Assembly: GCA_046348995.1 (NCBI GenBank)
Contig: JAXMDB010000001.1
Coordinates: forward strand, 310,001 to 374,000
Reading direction: 5' to 3'
DNA: 64,000 nt
Source: JANNSX01 sp046348995
Lineage (GTDB): Bacteria; Pseudomonadota; Alphaproteobacteria; Rhizobiales; Hyphomicrobiaceae
Shown: positions 53,630-62,472 of the stretch, one piece after another
Layout: the number at the start of each line of letters is the position of its first letter
Numbering within the stretch: the stretch's first letter is position 1
Position numbers and translations under genes: made by a program
The notes under the pieces: model-generated
Seen by the model: only the letters and a program-made list of their open reading frames with translations
What the model was told of the DNA's origin: nothing
Databases searched by the model: none

Positions 53630-54406
53630 ATGGGCTGGCTGATCATGGGTCTGGCCGGACTGACCGCGGCATCTGTCGTGGCGCTGTTCGCGGTTCACGC
53701 TGCGCGCCGGCCCCAGCCGGACGACGGCATCGATCGCGCGCCGGACAAGCCGATCCCCTTCGGCTATGCGACGGCTTGGCTCGCGGTCCGGACGGCGGAC
53801 ACGATCCGTCTCATCGAGGCGCTCGACCTGACTCAAACGGTGCGGGCGAGTTGGAAAGGCGGGATCGCAGCCGCCTATGACGAGGCGCGCGCTGGGACGC
53901 ATGTGTTCGTCTCCGCCCCCGTCGCCGGCTGGAGCTTCGTCATCGGGCTGCCGCTGCCGCAGCCGGCGGGACCAGCGTACGAGGACCGGGCCGGGCAATT
54001 GCTCGCGAGCTTGGCGACGGAGTTCGCCGACGTTCAATACTACTTCACGTACCCGCCCCTCGATCTTTACGGCTGGTCGCGCTGGAAAGACGGCCGGCTC
54101 GTGCGCGCCTTCGCGATGGGCGGCGAGGGTGTGCTGTGGAATGCGGGCCGGCCGACACCCGAGGAGAAGGCTGCTGGTCTCAAGCTGCCGGCGCCGGGCA
54201 AGCACGCGGCAAGGAGCATCTGGCACGACACGCACACCTACCCGGGCGAGGAGCATGTGATCCGGCTGGCGGCCGAATGGAGCCTCGATCCCACGACCAT
54301 CGATCGCCGCGACGCGGTCGCATCGCTCGGCTATGTGGGGCGGGCGCCGGCCGTCTGGCGACTCAAACGGATCTCGGGGCTCAAACGGGCGTTGCGCATC
54401 GGGTGA
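53630..54406 (+). CDS. Membrane-anchored protein of unknown function
   Basis: A 258-residue protein with one N-terminal transmembrane helix (GWLIMGLAGLTAASVVALFAV) and a soluble domain. The soluble part contains beta-rich segments (HVFVSAPVAGWSFVIGLPLP, VQYYFTYPPLDLYGWSRW, RLVRAFAMGGEGVLWNAG), so a sensor or binding fold is likely. I do not recognise a family. The ATG at 53630 follows a GGGA site; an upstream GTG at 53594 in the same frame is less convincing. It precedes the sorbosone-dehydrogenase-like gene by 20 bases and may be cotranscribed. Confidence 0.7.
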   Translation: MGWLIMGLAGLTAASVVALFAVHAARRPQPDDGIDRAPDKPIPFGYATAWLAVRTADTIRLIEALDLTQTVRASWKGGIAAAYDEARAGTHVFVSAPVAGWSFVIGLPLPQPAGPAYEDRAGQLLASLATEFADVQYYFTYPPLDLYGWSRWKDGRLVRAFAMGGEGVLWNAGRPTPEEKAAGLKLPAPGKHAARSIWHDTHTYPGEEHVIRLAAEWSLDPTTIDRRDAVASLGYVGRAPAVWRLKRISGLKRALRIG

Positions 54407-54426
54407 GACAGCAAAAGGTTTGGCGC

Positions 54427-55530
54427 ATGATCGGTCTATGGCGGGCGGTGGCGTTGCTTGTGGGCCTCGTTTCGGCGTGGAGCGCGCCAGCACATGCCGC
54501 TCCCGATGCCGGGAGGCTGCACGCTCTCGAAGGCTATCGTGTCAGCGTCTACGCCGAGGGCCTGGGCAAGGCGCGGCTGATGCAGCTGACGCCGTCCGGC
54601 GACATCCTGCTGACCTCGCCCAATCAGAAGGTGCTGCGCATTCTTGCCGACAAGACCGGCGACGGCCGCTCGGACGGGACCGAGGTGCTGCTCGATGGGC
54701 TGAGGCGCGTGCACGGCATTTTCCTCGACGGCGACACACTCTATCTCGCCGAGGAGCGCCGGGTGCTCAGCGTCGGTTACGATGCTGCGGCGGGCAAAGT
54801 CACGGGCGAGCCCAAGGTCATCCTCGATGGCTTGCCGGGCGGCGCTGGACACTCGACCAGAACGGTCAAGAAGGGCCCGGACGGCAAGCTCTACGTATCG
54901 ATCGGCTCGAGCTGTAACGTCTGCGAGGAGAGGGAGCCGTGGCGAGCGAGTCTCATTCGCTTCCTGCCGGGCGAAACACCTGAGGTGTTCGCGACGGGTT
55001 TGCGCAACACCGTCGGCTTCGATTGGCAGCCGGGCACGAACGCGCTTTATGGCGTCGACAACGGCCGCGATTGGCTGGGCGACGATTTCCCGCCCTGCGA
55101 GCTCAACCGGATCGAGCCGGGCAAGTTCTACGGCTGGCCGTTCTTCAACGGTGACAACCGCCCCGATCCCGATGTCGGCGACCGCGCGAGTGCGCAAGGG
55201 CGCGATCCGGTGGCGCCGGTGCACGGCTTCGGCGCGCATGTGGCGCCGCTGTCGATCCGGTTCCTCAAGCATCAGGCAGACGCCCAGATGAATGGCCGGG
55301 CGCTCGTCGCCGAGCACGGCAGCTGGAACCGCTCGAAGCTCGCCGGCTATCAGGTGGTGATGCTGACCTTCGAAGGCGATCGCGTGATCGAGGTGCCGTT
55401 TCTCTGGGGGTTCCAGGAGGGCGGCGACGTCATGGGCCGGCCCGTCGACGTCATCGAGGCGGACGATGGCACGATCTACGTCAGTGACGACAAGCTCGGC
55501 GTCATTTGGAAGGTCGAACGCGCGGGCTGA
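54427..55530 (+). CDS. Secreted PQQ-type sugar dehydrogenase (sorbosone dehydrogenase family)
   Basis: A 367-residue exported beta-propeller. A signal peptide (ALLVGLVSAWSAPAHA) is followed by repeats: GYRVSVYAEGLGKARLMQL, VHGIFLDGDTLYLAEE, HSTRTVKKGPDGKLYVSIGSS with a Cys-x-x-Cys (CNVC), RNTVGFDWQPG, YGWPFFNG and EHGSWNRSKLAGY. This is the sorbosone/glucose dehydrogenase fold that uses PQQ in the periplasm. Some family members have other functions, so the sugar substrate is uncertain. Confidence 0.87.
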   Translation: MIGLWRAVALLVGLVSAWSAPAHAAPDAGRLHALEGYRVSVYAEGLGKARLMQLTPSGDILLTSPNQKVLRILADKTGDGRSDGTEVLLDGLRRVHGIFLDGDTLYLAEERRVLSVGYDAAAGKVTGEPKVILDGLPGGAGHSTRTVKKGPDGKLYVSIGSSCNVCEEREPWRASLIRFLPGETPEVFATGLRNTVGFDWQPGTNALYGVDNGRDWLGDDFPPCELNRIEPGKFYGWPFFNGDNRPDPDVGDRASAQGRDPVAPVHGFGAHVAPLSIRFLKHQADAQMNGRALVAEHGSWNRSKLAGYQVVMLTFEGDRVIEVPFLWGFQEGGDVMGRPVDVIEADDGTIYVSDDKLGVIWKVERAG

Positions 55531-55542
55531 CGGCGTCGCGGC

Positions 55543-55875
55543 TCAGCTCTCGATCTCGCGCGCGGGGCGCTGCGCCGGGCCGGGACGCGGGCTGCCGCAG
55601 TCGACCGCGACTGTCGAGCCGGTCGAGCGGTCTTGCAGGAGTGCGGTGCAGGCCGCGGCATCCTCGGCAGAGGCGCGAGCACCGGCGACGAGCCGATCCT
55701 CGGTCTTGCTCGCGACCGAGCTCAAAGCCGGTAGCGCGGCTTGCGCGATGATGACGGCAGCGCCACCGAGCAGTAGGCCAATGACGAGGGCGACGCGAGA
55801 TGCAGTGCGCGCCTGGTCGGGAGCGGCGGCGTGGCCAGCCGCGCCAGCAGTGACCTTCCCGTTCTGTTGCAGCAT
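55543..55875 (-). CDS. Small membrane protein of unknown function
   Basis: A 110-residue protein with one transmembrane helix (about 28-50: ALVIGLLLGGAAVIIAQAAL). The N terminus is polar with alanines, and the outer tail contains two cysteines (ACTALL and DCGSPRP). It has no recognisable family. It is convergent with the sugar dehydrogenase gene (12-base gap). Confidence 0.55.
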   Translation of the reverse strand: MLQQNGKVTAGAAGHAAAPDQARTASRVALVIGLLLGGAAVIIAQAALPALSSVASKTEDRLVAGARASAEDAAACTALLQDRSTGSTVAVDCGSPRPGPAQRPAREIES

Positions 55876-56025
55876 CGACGATCCCGCCTCTCGCGAATCA
55901 CCCGCGTTCGAGGCTCCATGATCGTGAGTCGTGGAGGCAGGGCAACCCGGAGAAGCGACGCGCCGGTCCTATCCACATCTTGCCGACACGCCGGCGGAGG
56001 AGGCCATCCATGCAGGGGGCGCTCC

Positions 56026-56132
56026 TCTAGAGCACGTTCAGGCGAAGTGGAAACCGGTTCGCCGTAAGAACGTGCTCAGAATCAACGACCTAGAGCGGGT
56101 TCCCGATTCCACACGAACTGAACCCGCTCTAG
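56026..56132. repeat. RIME1-like intergenic mosaic element
   Basis: A 107-base element of two palindromes. The first has arms GAGCACGTT (56030-56038) and AACGTGCTC (56069-56077), with an inner stem GGCGAA/TTCGCC. The second has perfect 12-base arms CTAGAGCGGGTT (56090-56101) and AACCCGCTCTAG (56121-56132). Length and two-palindrome layout fit the Rhizobium-type RIME1 elements. It lies in the gap 55876-56149, which holds no gene. Confidence 0.8.
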
Positions 56133-56149
56133 ACCCGGCCGATCGCGTC

Positions 56150-56830
56150 TCAGATGGCCGAGCCTGATGACAGACCCTTGCCACGCACCGGAGGCATGCT
56201 GATTTTGTTCGACCGGCACAGTTTCTCCTGCGCCTCGTTGCGCCCACAGCTGCGGAGCTGGCCGTCACGCGTGAAGCAGATGCGAATCTCCTGAACGCGG
56301 TCGCGCCGCCCGCACGCGACGGAGATCATCTCGGGCTTGAGCGTGGGATTGGCCTTGAGAAACGCCTGCTCGATGTCGGCTGGCGAGGTCGTGATCTCCG
56401 CTTGCGGCGCGGCATAGGCCGGCGGGATCGCGACCATTTTGTAGAGCTTGCGGGCGAGGCCGAAGTAGCCGTTCGGATCGAGGCCCGAGCAGGTGCCGTG
56501 CTTCTTGTACTCGTGGATGACGAGCTTGGGGCTCGGCATGATGTCGAGCATGCTGTCGATCAGCGGTCCGGGCACCCAGGGCTTTTTGCCGATGCGGCAG
56601 GCCTCGGGATAGCCCTTCTCGTACTGCGGCCAGAGCCCGTGCAGCACGAAGGCATAGGGCCGCTTGCCATTGCACTGAGGCCCCTCGTCGGAATTGCCCT
56701 CGCAGAAGGTCGGCGACCAGGAAAGCACGAGCGCGTAGTAGTCGAACTGGCCGGCCTTGTCCTCGGCCCGGGCGGCGATCATCGGCAGACAGACGAGTAA
56801 GAATGCCAATACGGCACCGATGCGATACAT
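56150..56830 (-). CDS. Ribonuclease T2 family protein
   Basis: A 226-residue secreted RNase. A signal peptide (residues 1-21, ending Ala-Arg-Ala) is followed by the two catalytic segments FVLHGLWP (His64) and HEYKKHGTC (His106, Glu107, Lys110, His111), with the cysteines for disulfides around them. It cuts RNA without base specificity through a 2',3'-cyclic phosphate, in the periplasm or outside. The RIME element lies just beyond its stop. Confidence 0.94.
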   Translation of the reverse strand: MYRIGAVLAFLLVCLPMIAARAEDKAGQFDYYALVLSWSPTFCEGNSDEGPQCNGKRPYAFVLHGLWPQYEKGYPEACRIGKKPWVPGPLIDSMLDIMPSPKLVIHEYKKHGTCSGLDPNGYFGLARKLYKMVAIPPAYAAPQAEITTSPADIEQAFLKANPTLKPEMISVACGRRDRVQEIRICFTRDGQLRSCGRNEAQEKLCRSNKISMPPVRGKGLSSGSAI

Positions 56831-56845
56831 GACGGTCTCCTCGGA

Positions 56846-58249
56846 TCAAGCGCGGGCGAGCCTTGCGAGAATGCGCGCCCAGGACCGGGCCCCCTTCTCG
56901 AAGCTCGTCACGTTGTATTTTTCGTTGGGTGAATGAATGCGGTCGTCATCGAGGGCAAAGCCCGTCAACAGCGTATCCATGCCGAGCCGCTCCTTGAAGG
57001 AGCGCACGATCGGGATCGAGCCGCCCGAGCCGATGAGGGCCGCGGGCTTGCCCCATTCCTCGGCGAGCGCCTCGGCCGCCGCGCGGATGAACGGGAGCGT
57101 CGTGTCGAAGCCGATGGCGGGTGAGCCGTGCGGATCGCGCAGCTCGAAGCGGCAGTCCGGATGCAGGTGCTTGGCGACGAAGGCGGCAAACCGCTCGAGG
57201 ACGCGGTCCGGGTCCATGCCCTTGACGAGACGGAAGGAGAGCTTGGCGGCCGCCTCAGCCGGGATGACTGTCTTGGAGCCCGCCCCCGTGTAGCCGCCAT
57301 AGATGCCGTTGACCTCGGCGGTCGGGCGCGCCCAGATCTGCTCGAGCACGCTGCGGCCCTGCTCGCCGGCCGGCGTCTTCAAGCCGACGGCGCCGAGAAA
57401 CTCCGCCTCGTCGAAGCCCAAGGCCTGCCAGGCCGCGATCTGCTCGGGGCGCGGCTCGACGATGCCGTCGTAGAAGCCCTCGATTTGAATCCGTCCATCC
57501 GGCCCGTGCAGCGCGCCGAGCACGCGGGTCAGTGCGCGGATCGGGTTGATGGCCGCGTTGCCGTACATGCCCGAGTGAAGGTCGCGGCTCGGGCCTTTGA
57601 CGACGAGCTCGCAATGGGCGATGCCGCGTAGCATCGTGGTGATCGCGGGCGTATCCTTGTCCCACTGCCCCGTATCGCAGACCAGCGCGAGATCCGCCTT
57701 GAGCTCGGCGGCATTGGCCTTGAGGAACGGCTCGAGGCTTGCCGAGCCGCTCTCCTCCTCGCCTTCGAGCAACACCGTCACGTCGACCGGCAGCTCGCCT
57801 GCCGTTTCGATCCAGGCCCGCGCCGCCTCGACGAAGGTCATGAGCTGGCCCTTGTCGTCCGAGGCGCCGCGACCGCAGATCACCGGACCGTTGTCTGGAT
57901 CCTGGCCGAGACGCGGCTCGAAGGGCGGATGCGACCAGAGCGAGACCGGGTCGACCGGCTGAACGTCGTAGTGGCCGTAGAACAGCACATGGCGGCGAGA
58001 GCTGGCCCCCTTGCCCTTGCGGTGGCCGACGACCATCGGCCGGCCGGTGGTCGGCCGCACGCTCGCCTCGATGCCCGCCGCGCTGAGCTCCTTGGCGAGC
58101 CAATCCGCGGCACGGGCGCAGTCGTCGGCATAGGCAGGGTCCGTGGAGATGCTCGGGATCGCCAGCAGGGCCATGAGCCGGTCGATGGCGGCTTCCCGGT
58201 TTCCGTCGAGCTTGCTCAGCACCGTGTCGATGGGCTCGGTCACGCGCAC
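56846..58249 (-). CDS. M20-family dipeptidase
   Basis: A 467-residue zinc peptidase of the carnosinase/CNDP-like M20 group. The metal site segments are FYGHYDVQPVD (His), GRGASDDKGQ (Asp), LLEGEEESGSAS (Glu-Glu), VCDTGQW (Asp) and RIHSPNEKYNVTSFEKG near the C terminus (His). The dimerisation domain includes RDLHSGMYGNAAINP. It hydrolyses dipeptides or related amides in the cytoplasm. It precedes the RNase gene by 15 bases on the same strand. Confidence 0.93.
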   Translation of the reverse strand: MRVTEPIDTVLSKLDGNREAAIDRLMALLAIPSISTDPAYADDCARAADWLAKELSAAGIEASVRPTTGRPMVVGHRKGKGASSRRHVLFYGHYDVQPVDPVSLWSHPPFEPRLGQDPDNGPVICGRGASDDKGQLMTFVEAARAWIETAGELPVDVTVLLEGEEESGSASLEPFLKANAAELKADLALVCDTGQWDKDTPAITTMLRGIAHCELVVKGPSRDLHSGMYGNAAINPIRALTRVLGALHGPDGRIQIEGFYDGIVEPRPEQIAAWQALGFDEAEFLGAVGLKTPAGEQGRSVLEQIWARPTAEVNGIYGGYTGAGSKTVIPAEAAAKLSFRLVKGMDPDRVLERFAAFVAKHLHPDCRFELRDPHGSPAIGFDTTLPFIRAAAEALAEEWGKPAALIGSGGSIPIVRSFKERLGMDTLLTGFALDDDRIHSPNEKYNVTSFEKGARSWARILARLARA

Positions 58250-58338
58250 CCCCTATTTGTTCTCATCATGTTCCGCATTGTGGCTTATCGCAAGCATAAT
58301 GTTTCCACAGCGGTCGCGGAAGGGTGCGGGGGCCGGGA

Positions 58339-58935
58339 CTACGCCTTGACGCGCGTCGCCTCGAAGGCCGGAACCTTGGCGGCGAAATCGTCGAGCCAAG
58401 CGACGAGCTTGGGATGCGTCGCCCGCCACTTGCCCTGGTGCCGCAAATCGAGATAGCCGAGCGCGCAGGCAAGCCCGATCTCGCCGATATCGGGCTTGGC
58501 GCCGAGCGTGCCCTGCACCTGCTCGAGATGGTCGAGGCCCGCGTCGATCTTCTGCTGCTGCATCTCAATCCACTGCGCGTTCCACGTCCCTTCGGGGCGG
58601 ATGCGCTTCTCGTAGACGAGGAGGAGGGCTGCCTCCATGAGACCGTCGGCAAGGGCCGCGAGACGCAGCGCCGGCCAGCGCGCAGCGCCTGAGGGAAACA
58701 GCGTGCTGCCTTTGAGGCTATCCAGATACTCGCAGATCACCGCGCTGTCGTAGAGGCAAAAGCCGTCGTCGAGGACGAGCGTCGGGATCTTGGCGAGCGG
58801 GTTCTGCCGCTTGAGGCCCGGATCGCTCGTGTCGGTCACCTCGATCTTGATCTGATCGGTGAGACCGAGCACGGCGGCGGCAAGCTTGACCTTGCGCCCG
58901 AACGGCGACGGCGGCGAGGAGCGCAGGATCATCAT
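58339..58935 (-). CDS. Glutathione S-transferase
   Basis: A 198-residue transferase with the N domain MMILRSSPPSPFGRKVKLAA (Ser/Pro active-site loop), NPLAKIPTLVLDDGFCLYDSAVICEYLD, and a helical C domain ending with WLDDFAAKVPAFEAT. It is of the type often called YibF/stringent-starvation-like. It is distinct from the GST at 50783. Confidence 0.9.
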   Translation of the reverse strand: MMILRSSPPSPFGRKVKLAAAVLGLTDQIKIEVTDTSDPGLKRQNPLAKIPTLVLDDGFCLYDSAVICEYLDSLKGSTLFPSGAARWPALRLAALADGLMEAALLLVYEKRIRPEGTWNAQWIEMQQQKIDAGLDHLEQVQGTLGAKPDIGEIGLACALGYLDLRHQGKWRATHPKLVAWLDDFAAKVPAFEATRVKA

Positions 58936-58964
58936 GACGTCGATACCTCAAAAACGCGACGCAC

Positions 58965-59504
58965 TCACTCCGGAGAGACGAGCGCCTCTTTCGTGGGCGC
59001 GCCTTGCCAGCAGACGTTGGCGGACGCCGTGCAGGTGTGCTCGTCGAAGAAGCCGAAATCGAGGAACAGCTTACAGTCGACGCTCTTCTCACCCATCTTG
59101 TAGGTCTTGATGCTGTTGGCGGCCGCCCACTTGGCGACATAGCCATCGAGCAGCGACTTGGCGTCCTTGGTGGGCCCGTCCTTGCCGTAGTCGTTGACCT
59201 CGAAGCCGAGCGTCACGCAATTGCCCTTGGCCGCGACCTTCTTGGGCTTGGCCGGAGCTGCGGCAGGGATCGTGGCGGTCGTCGCGGGATCCGTCGTGGT
59301 TGTTGCGGCCGTCGCCGTGGTCGTGGTGGTCGCGGGCGCCGCCGTGGTCGCGGTTGTTGCGGCCGTCGTCGTGCTCGCCGTGGTCGAGGCCGCCGTCGTC
59401 GCGGTGGCGGTTGTCGTCGTGGTGGTCGTCTGGGCCGAGGCCATCACCGGTGCGAGCCCCAAGGTGGCGGCCACGAGCGCGATCGTGCGCAGGTCCTTAC
59501 GCAT
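58965..59504 (-). CDS. Secreted Ala/Thr-rich protein with a conserved C-terminal domain
   Basis: A 179-residue protein: signal peptide (IALVAATLGLAPVMASA), then about 60 residues of almost pure threonine and alanine, a short basic spacer (PAKPKKVAAKG), and a C-terminal domain with cysteines (GNCVTLGFEVNDYGKDGP, VDCKLFLDFGFFDEHTC, NVCWQG). The Thr/Ala stretch comes from low-complexity GTC/GTG-type DNA (about 59240-59440), prone to length change. The start is the ATG at 59504 after GGGGGGAA. Function unknown. Confidence 0.72.
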   Translation of the reverse strand: MRKDLRTIALVAATLGLAPVMASAQTTTTTTTATATTAASTTASTTTAATTATTAAPATTTTTATAATTTTDPATTATIPAAAPAKPKKVAAKGNCVTLGFEVNDYGKDGPTKDAKSLLDGYVAKWAAANSIKTYKMGEKSVDCKLFLDFGFFDEHTCTASANVCWQGAPTKEALVSPE

Positions 59505-59632
59505 TTTGTTCCCCCCAATGGGATCGATGTGATGAGCCGGTATAGCGGCCCTCACGCGGCCTGCCTAGCGGCGTCGGGGGGACGAGCGTGGCGGGAGGGC
59601 CTCAGTGACGGGGAAAAGCAGGCGCGGAGCGG

Positions 59633-59926
59633 CTAGTTGAGATAAGGCGACTCGCTGCCCACACGCGTGATGGTCGAATTGAAGAAGTAGCCCGAGTCGA
59701 AGGGGCCGCCTTGTCCGTCGAGATTGGGATCGCGCAGGATGCTGCGATCGCGGTAGTCGGTGATCGCTTCCGGAGTGCCATACGAATAGCCGCCGACCGC
59801 CTTGCCATGCAGGTGCGCGACCGTTCTGTGGCTCTTCTTCTTCGCGCCGGCCATCGCCGGCGTTGCGATGATGGCCAGCGCGAGTGCGGCCGTGATGACG
59901 GCGGCGTAAGCCAGAACGCGGTGCAT
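59633..59926 (-). CDS. Small secreted protein
   Basis: A 97-residue product starting at ATG 59926, six bases after GGAGG. A signal peptide (AYAAVITAALALAIIATPAMA) is followed by a lysine-rich stretch (GAKKKSHRTV) and a short mature domain with YGTPEAITDYRDRSIL and DSGYFFN. No family recognised. An extension upstream to 59965 would bypass the ribosome binding site. Confidence 0.65.
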   Translation of the reverse strand: MHRVLAYAAVITAALALAIIATPAMAGAKKKSHRTVAHLHGKAVGGYSYGTPEAITDYRDRSILRDPNLDGQGGPFDSGYFFNSTITRVGSESPYLN

Positions 59927-60227
59927 GCTCACCCTCCAACGCGAAACCGTGCGTTGGACCAGCATACGCCGGCGACCGGCGGATGAAAGCGGAGACGCTC
60001 GACGTGCTGAACGGGGGGCCCGAGCGACTGATCCGTGGTGCGCATCTGCGTTGACGGAAAGGGACCTAAGCGCTTGTCACGGCAACATTTCATTGTCAGG
60101 CTGTGATTCGGCGAGCGCTGGTTGGCTTGCGGATCGTTCGTCAGCACGTCGTGCGGACGGATGACACCTCGACCCGGCCACCGTTGGGGGACTTGAGCGC
60201 TCGCAGCAAACGGAGGAGGACGGACAG

Positions 60228-60545
60228 GTGGAAAGCATTCTACCCCTTATCATCCAGCTCATCTCGGGCGCGGCCGGCGGTAACATCGTCGGCTCGCTCG
60301 CGAAGAATCTGAGCCTCGGCACGGCGGGCAACTCGCTCGCCGGTGCGGTCGGCGGCTTCGGCGGCGCCAAAATCCTCGATATGCTGCTCGGCGGAGGCGG
60401 TGGTGCGGTGGCCGACGCGGCGGCCGCTGCGGTGAACAGCGGACTTGATATCGGCGCGATCATCCAGCAAATCGCTGGCGGCGGCGTCGGTGGCGGCGTG
60501 CTCATGCTCATCGTCGGCGTCATCAAGTCGATGATGGCGAAATAG
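60228..60545 (+). CDS. Small glycine-rich membrane protein
   Basis: A 105-residue hydrophobic protein. The GTG start has GGAGGAGG eight bases upstream. Hydrophobic and glycine-rich segments alternate (ILPLIIQLISGAAGGNIVGSL, NSLAGAVGGFGGAKILDMLL, GGGVGGGVLMLIVGVIKSMM), which suggests two or three membrane helices. It has the look of a conserved Hyphomicrobiales membrane protein of unknown function. The 262-base gap before it (59966-60227) shows nothing else. Confidence 0.65.
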   Translation: MESILPLIIQLISGAAGGNIVGSLAKNLSLGTAGNSLAGAVGGFGGAKILDMLLGGGGGAVADAAAAAVNSGLDIGAIIQQIAGGGVGGGVLMLIVGVIKSMMAK

Positions 60546-60628
60546 GCGCTCGGCCTATAGGCTAGACGACGGCGCGCGGTCCGCGGGAAAGCTTCGGGCC
60601 GCGCGCTTCATTTGTAGAGGTCTTGCGA

Positions 60629-61267
60629 ATGTCCAATCTGCGTGCGGCCATCGTTCCCGTCACGGCGTTCCAGCAGAACTGCACGGTGCTGTTCGACGAG
60701 GTGACGCGCGAGGCGGCCGTCGTCGATCCGGGCGGCGATGTCGCGCGCATCGCCGAGGCGCTGGAGAAGCTGAAGGTGGTCGCGCGCAAGATCGTGCTGA
60801 CCCACGGGCATATCGATCATGCGGGGGGCGCTGCGGCCTTGAAGCGGCAGCTCGATGTTGCGATCGAAGGCCCGCACGAGGCCGATCTGTTCCTGCTCGA
60901 GGACCTGCCGGCGAGCGGCCGCAAATACGGCATGAGCGATGCCGAGACCGTGACGCCCGACCGCTGGCTCTCTGAAGGCGACACGGTCGAGATGGCGGGC
61001 GAGACCTTCGAGGTCTACCACTGCCCCGGCCATTCGCCGGGGTCCGTCGTGCTGTTCTGCCGGGCGGCGCGCTTCTGCCAGATGGGCGACGTGCTGTTCC
61101 AAGGCTCGATCGGCCGCACCGACTTTCCCTACGGTGACCACGAGGCGCTGATTTCAGCCATCAAGACCAAGCTCCTGCCGCTCGGCGACGACGTGGTGTT
61201 CATTCCGGGGCACGGGCCTGCCTCGACGCTGGGCGCGGAGCGGGAGAGCAACCCCTTCCTTCAGTAG
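60629..61267 (+). CDS. Metallo-beta-lactamase-fold hydrolase (glyoxalase II-like)
   Basis: A 212-residue enzyme with the zinc motif THGHIDHAGG (His59, His61, Asp63, His64), CPGHSPGSV, GDVLFQGSIGRTDFPYGD and the final FIPGHGP. This order is typical of the YcbL/GloB2 type that splits thioesters such as S-lactoylglutathione. The start is ATG 60629 with GAGG upstream. Confidence 0.92.
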   Translation: MSNLRAAIVPVTAFQQNCTVLFDEVTREAAVVDPGGDVARIAEALEKLKVVARKIVLTHGHIDHAGGAAALKRQLDVAIEGPHEADLFLLEDLPASGRKYGMSDAETVTPDRWLSEGDTVEMAGETFEVYHCPGHSPGSVVLFCRAARFCQMGDVLFQGSIGRTDFPYGDHEALISAIKTKLLPLGDDVVFIPGHGPASTLGAERESNPFLQ

Positions 61268-61452
61268 CGGAATTTTCACCGCACCGCCCCATCGCCGCCA
61301 TCGTGTCGTCAAACCTGCCGCGTAGCCTTAAGTCCTTGATCTTGGCGGCTGTCGGGGGGCGTCGGGCGGGCCGGGAGGGATCTTCAAGCGAGCGGGACCG
61401 GTGCGCGGCTGACAAGGGCGCGCCTCATGCCGTCTGTCGAGGAGGCACCCTC

Positions 61453-62412
61453 GTGGTCCGCGTCGTCGTTGCGTTTCTTCTGCTCGGGCTTTTCACGGCT
61501 CAGCCTGATGCGGCCAAGGCCGCCACCGGCACCCAGACGCCGGTCATCGGCACCTCCGACCAGCTCGTGCGCTGGATGAACGCCTATCGCCAGAATCCCA
61601 AGCCCAAGCTGCTCCCCGCGGCCGTCCAGGCCATGCAGGAGCTCGGCCTCATCAACGATCATGAGCAGTCGGGGCTCTACATCGGCTTCATTGCCGGCGT
61701 GCTCGGCGACAATCAGCTGAAAGCCGCCAAGTACATCGAGCAGATGTTTCCGCTCGGCCCCGACGGCCAGGTCGTGGTGATCAAGGCGATCGCGTATTCG
61801 GGGCTGCCGGAATGGCGCGACCTCCTGGCGATCGCGGCCGAGAAGGCGCCCGCCCGCCGCGTGCTCATCGATCGCTACCTCGACGGCGAGGCCAAGCTCC
61901 TGTTCGATCTGCCGCTGGAGGAGGGCATGACGCTCGACATCCTCTGGGGCTACTACATCGCCACCGGCTCCTATCAGCCCGCGCAACGCATCGTCGATGC
62001 TCTGCAATGGGCCAACGACGACGAGGAGCTGGAAAGGCTCACCATCGGCAGCATGGCCAAATGGACGCTCGCCTCGAATGCGGCGCGCGACGAGGCGCTG
62101 CTCAAGATGCTCTACGCGGAGCGCGATATGCGCCCCGACGAGATCAAGGAGCCGCTGGGGGAGGTCATCGAGGCGGCCGAGACGTTCGAGTTCGGCAAGC
62201 TCCGGAAAGATGCGCTCGCCGCCATCGAGGAGCTCAAGGTCAAGGGCCCGCAGAGCAAGCGGACGATGAGCTACGCCGCGATGGCTGGACAAACGGTGCT
62301 GGCGCTCGGCTGTGTCGCGGCGACCGCCATGGGCCAGCTCGAGGTCGGCGGCGCCTGCGTGGTGACGGGAGCCGTTTCATCGGCGGCGCTGAAGCTCATG
62401 GGCATTCAGTGA
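61453..62412 (+). CDS. Secreted helical protein of unknown function
   Basis: A 319-residue protein from the GTG at 61453, which has GGAGG seven bases before it. A signal peptide (VVVAFLLLGLFTAQPDAAKA) is followed by a mostly helical body with repeat-like helices (LLPAAVQAMQELGLI, GLYIGFIAGVLGDNQ, AKYIEQMFPLGPDGQVVVIKAI, TIGSMAKWTLASNAARDEALL) and a hydrophobic C-terminal segment (YAAMAGQTVLALGCVAATAM) that may be a second membrane anchor. An alpha-solenoid-like fold is probable. No known family recognised. Confidence 0.75.
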   Translation: MVRVVVAFLLLGLFTAQPDAAKAATGTQTPVIGTSDQLVRWMNAYRQNPKPKLLPAAVQAMQELGLINDHEQSGLYIGFIAGVLGDNQLKAAKYIEQMFPLGPDGQVVVIKAIAYSGLPEWRDLLAIAAEKAPARRVLIDRYLDGEAKLLFDLPLEEGMTLDILWGYYIATGSYQPAQRIVDALQWANDDEELERLTIGSMAKWTLASNAARDEALLKMLYAERDMRPDEIKEPLGEVIEAAETFEFGKLRKDALAAIEELKVKGPQSKRTMSYAAMAGQTVLALGCVAATAMGQLEVGGACVVTGAVSSAALKLMGIQ

Positions 62413-62472
62413 CGCTGGTCCTGGGGAGGCGGGGGAGGCCTCCCCAGGACTCTCTCGACTTGGGCCGTCCGA

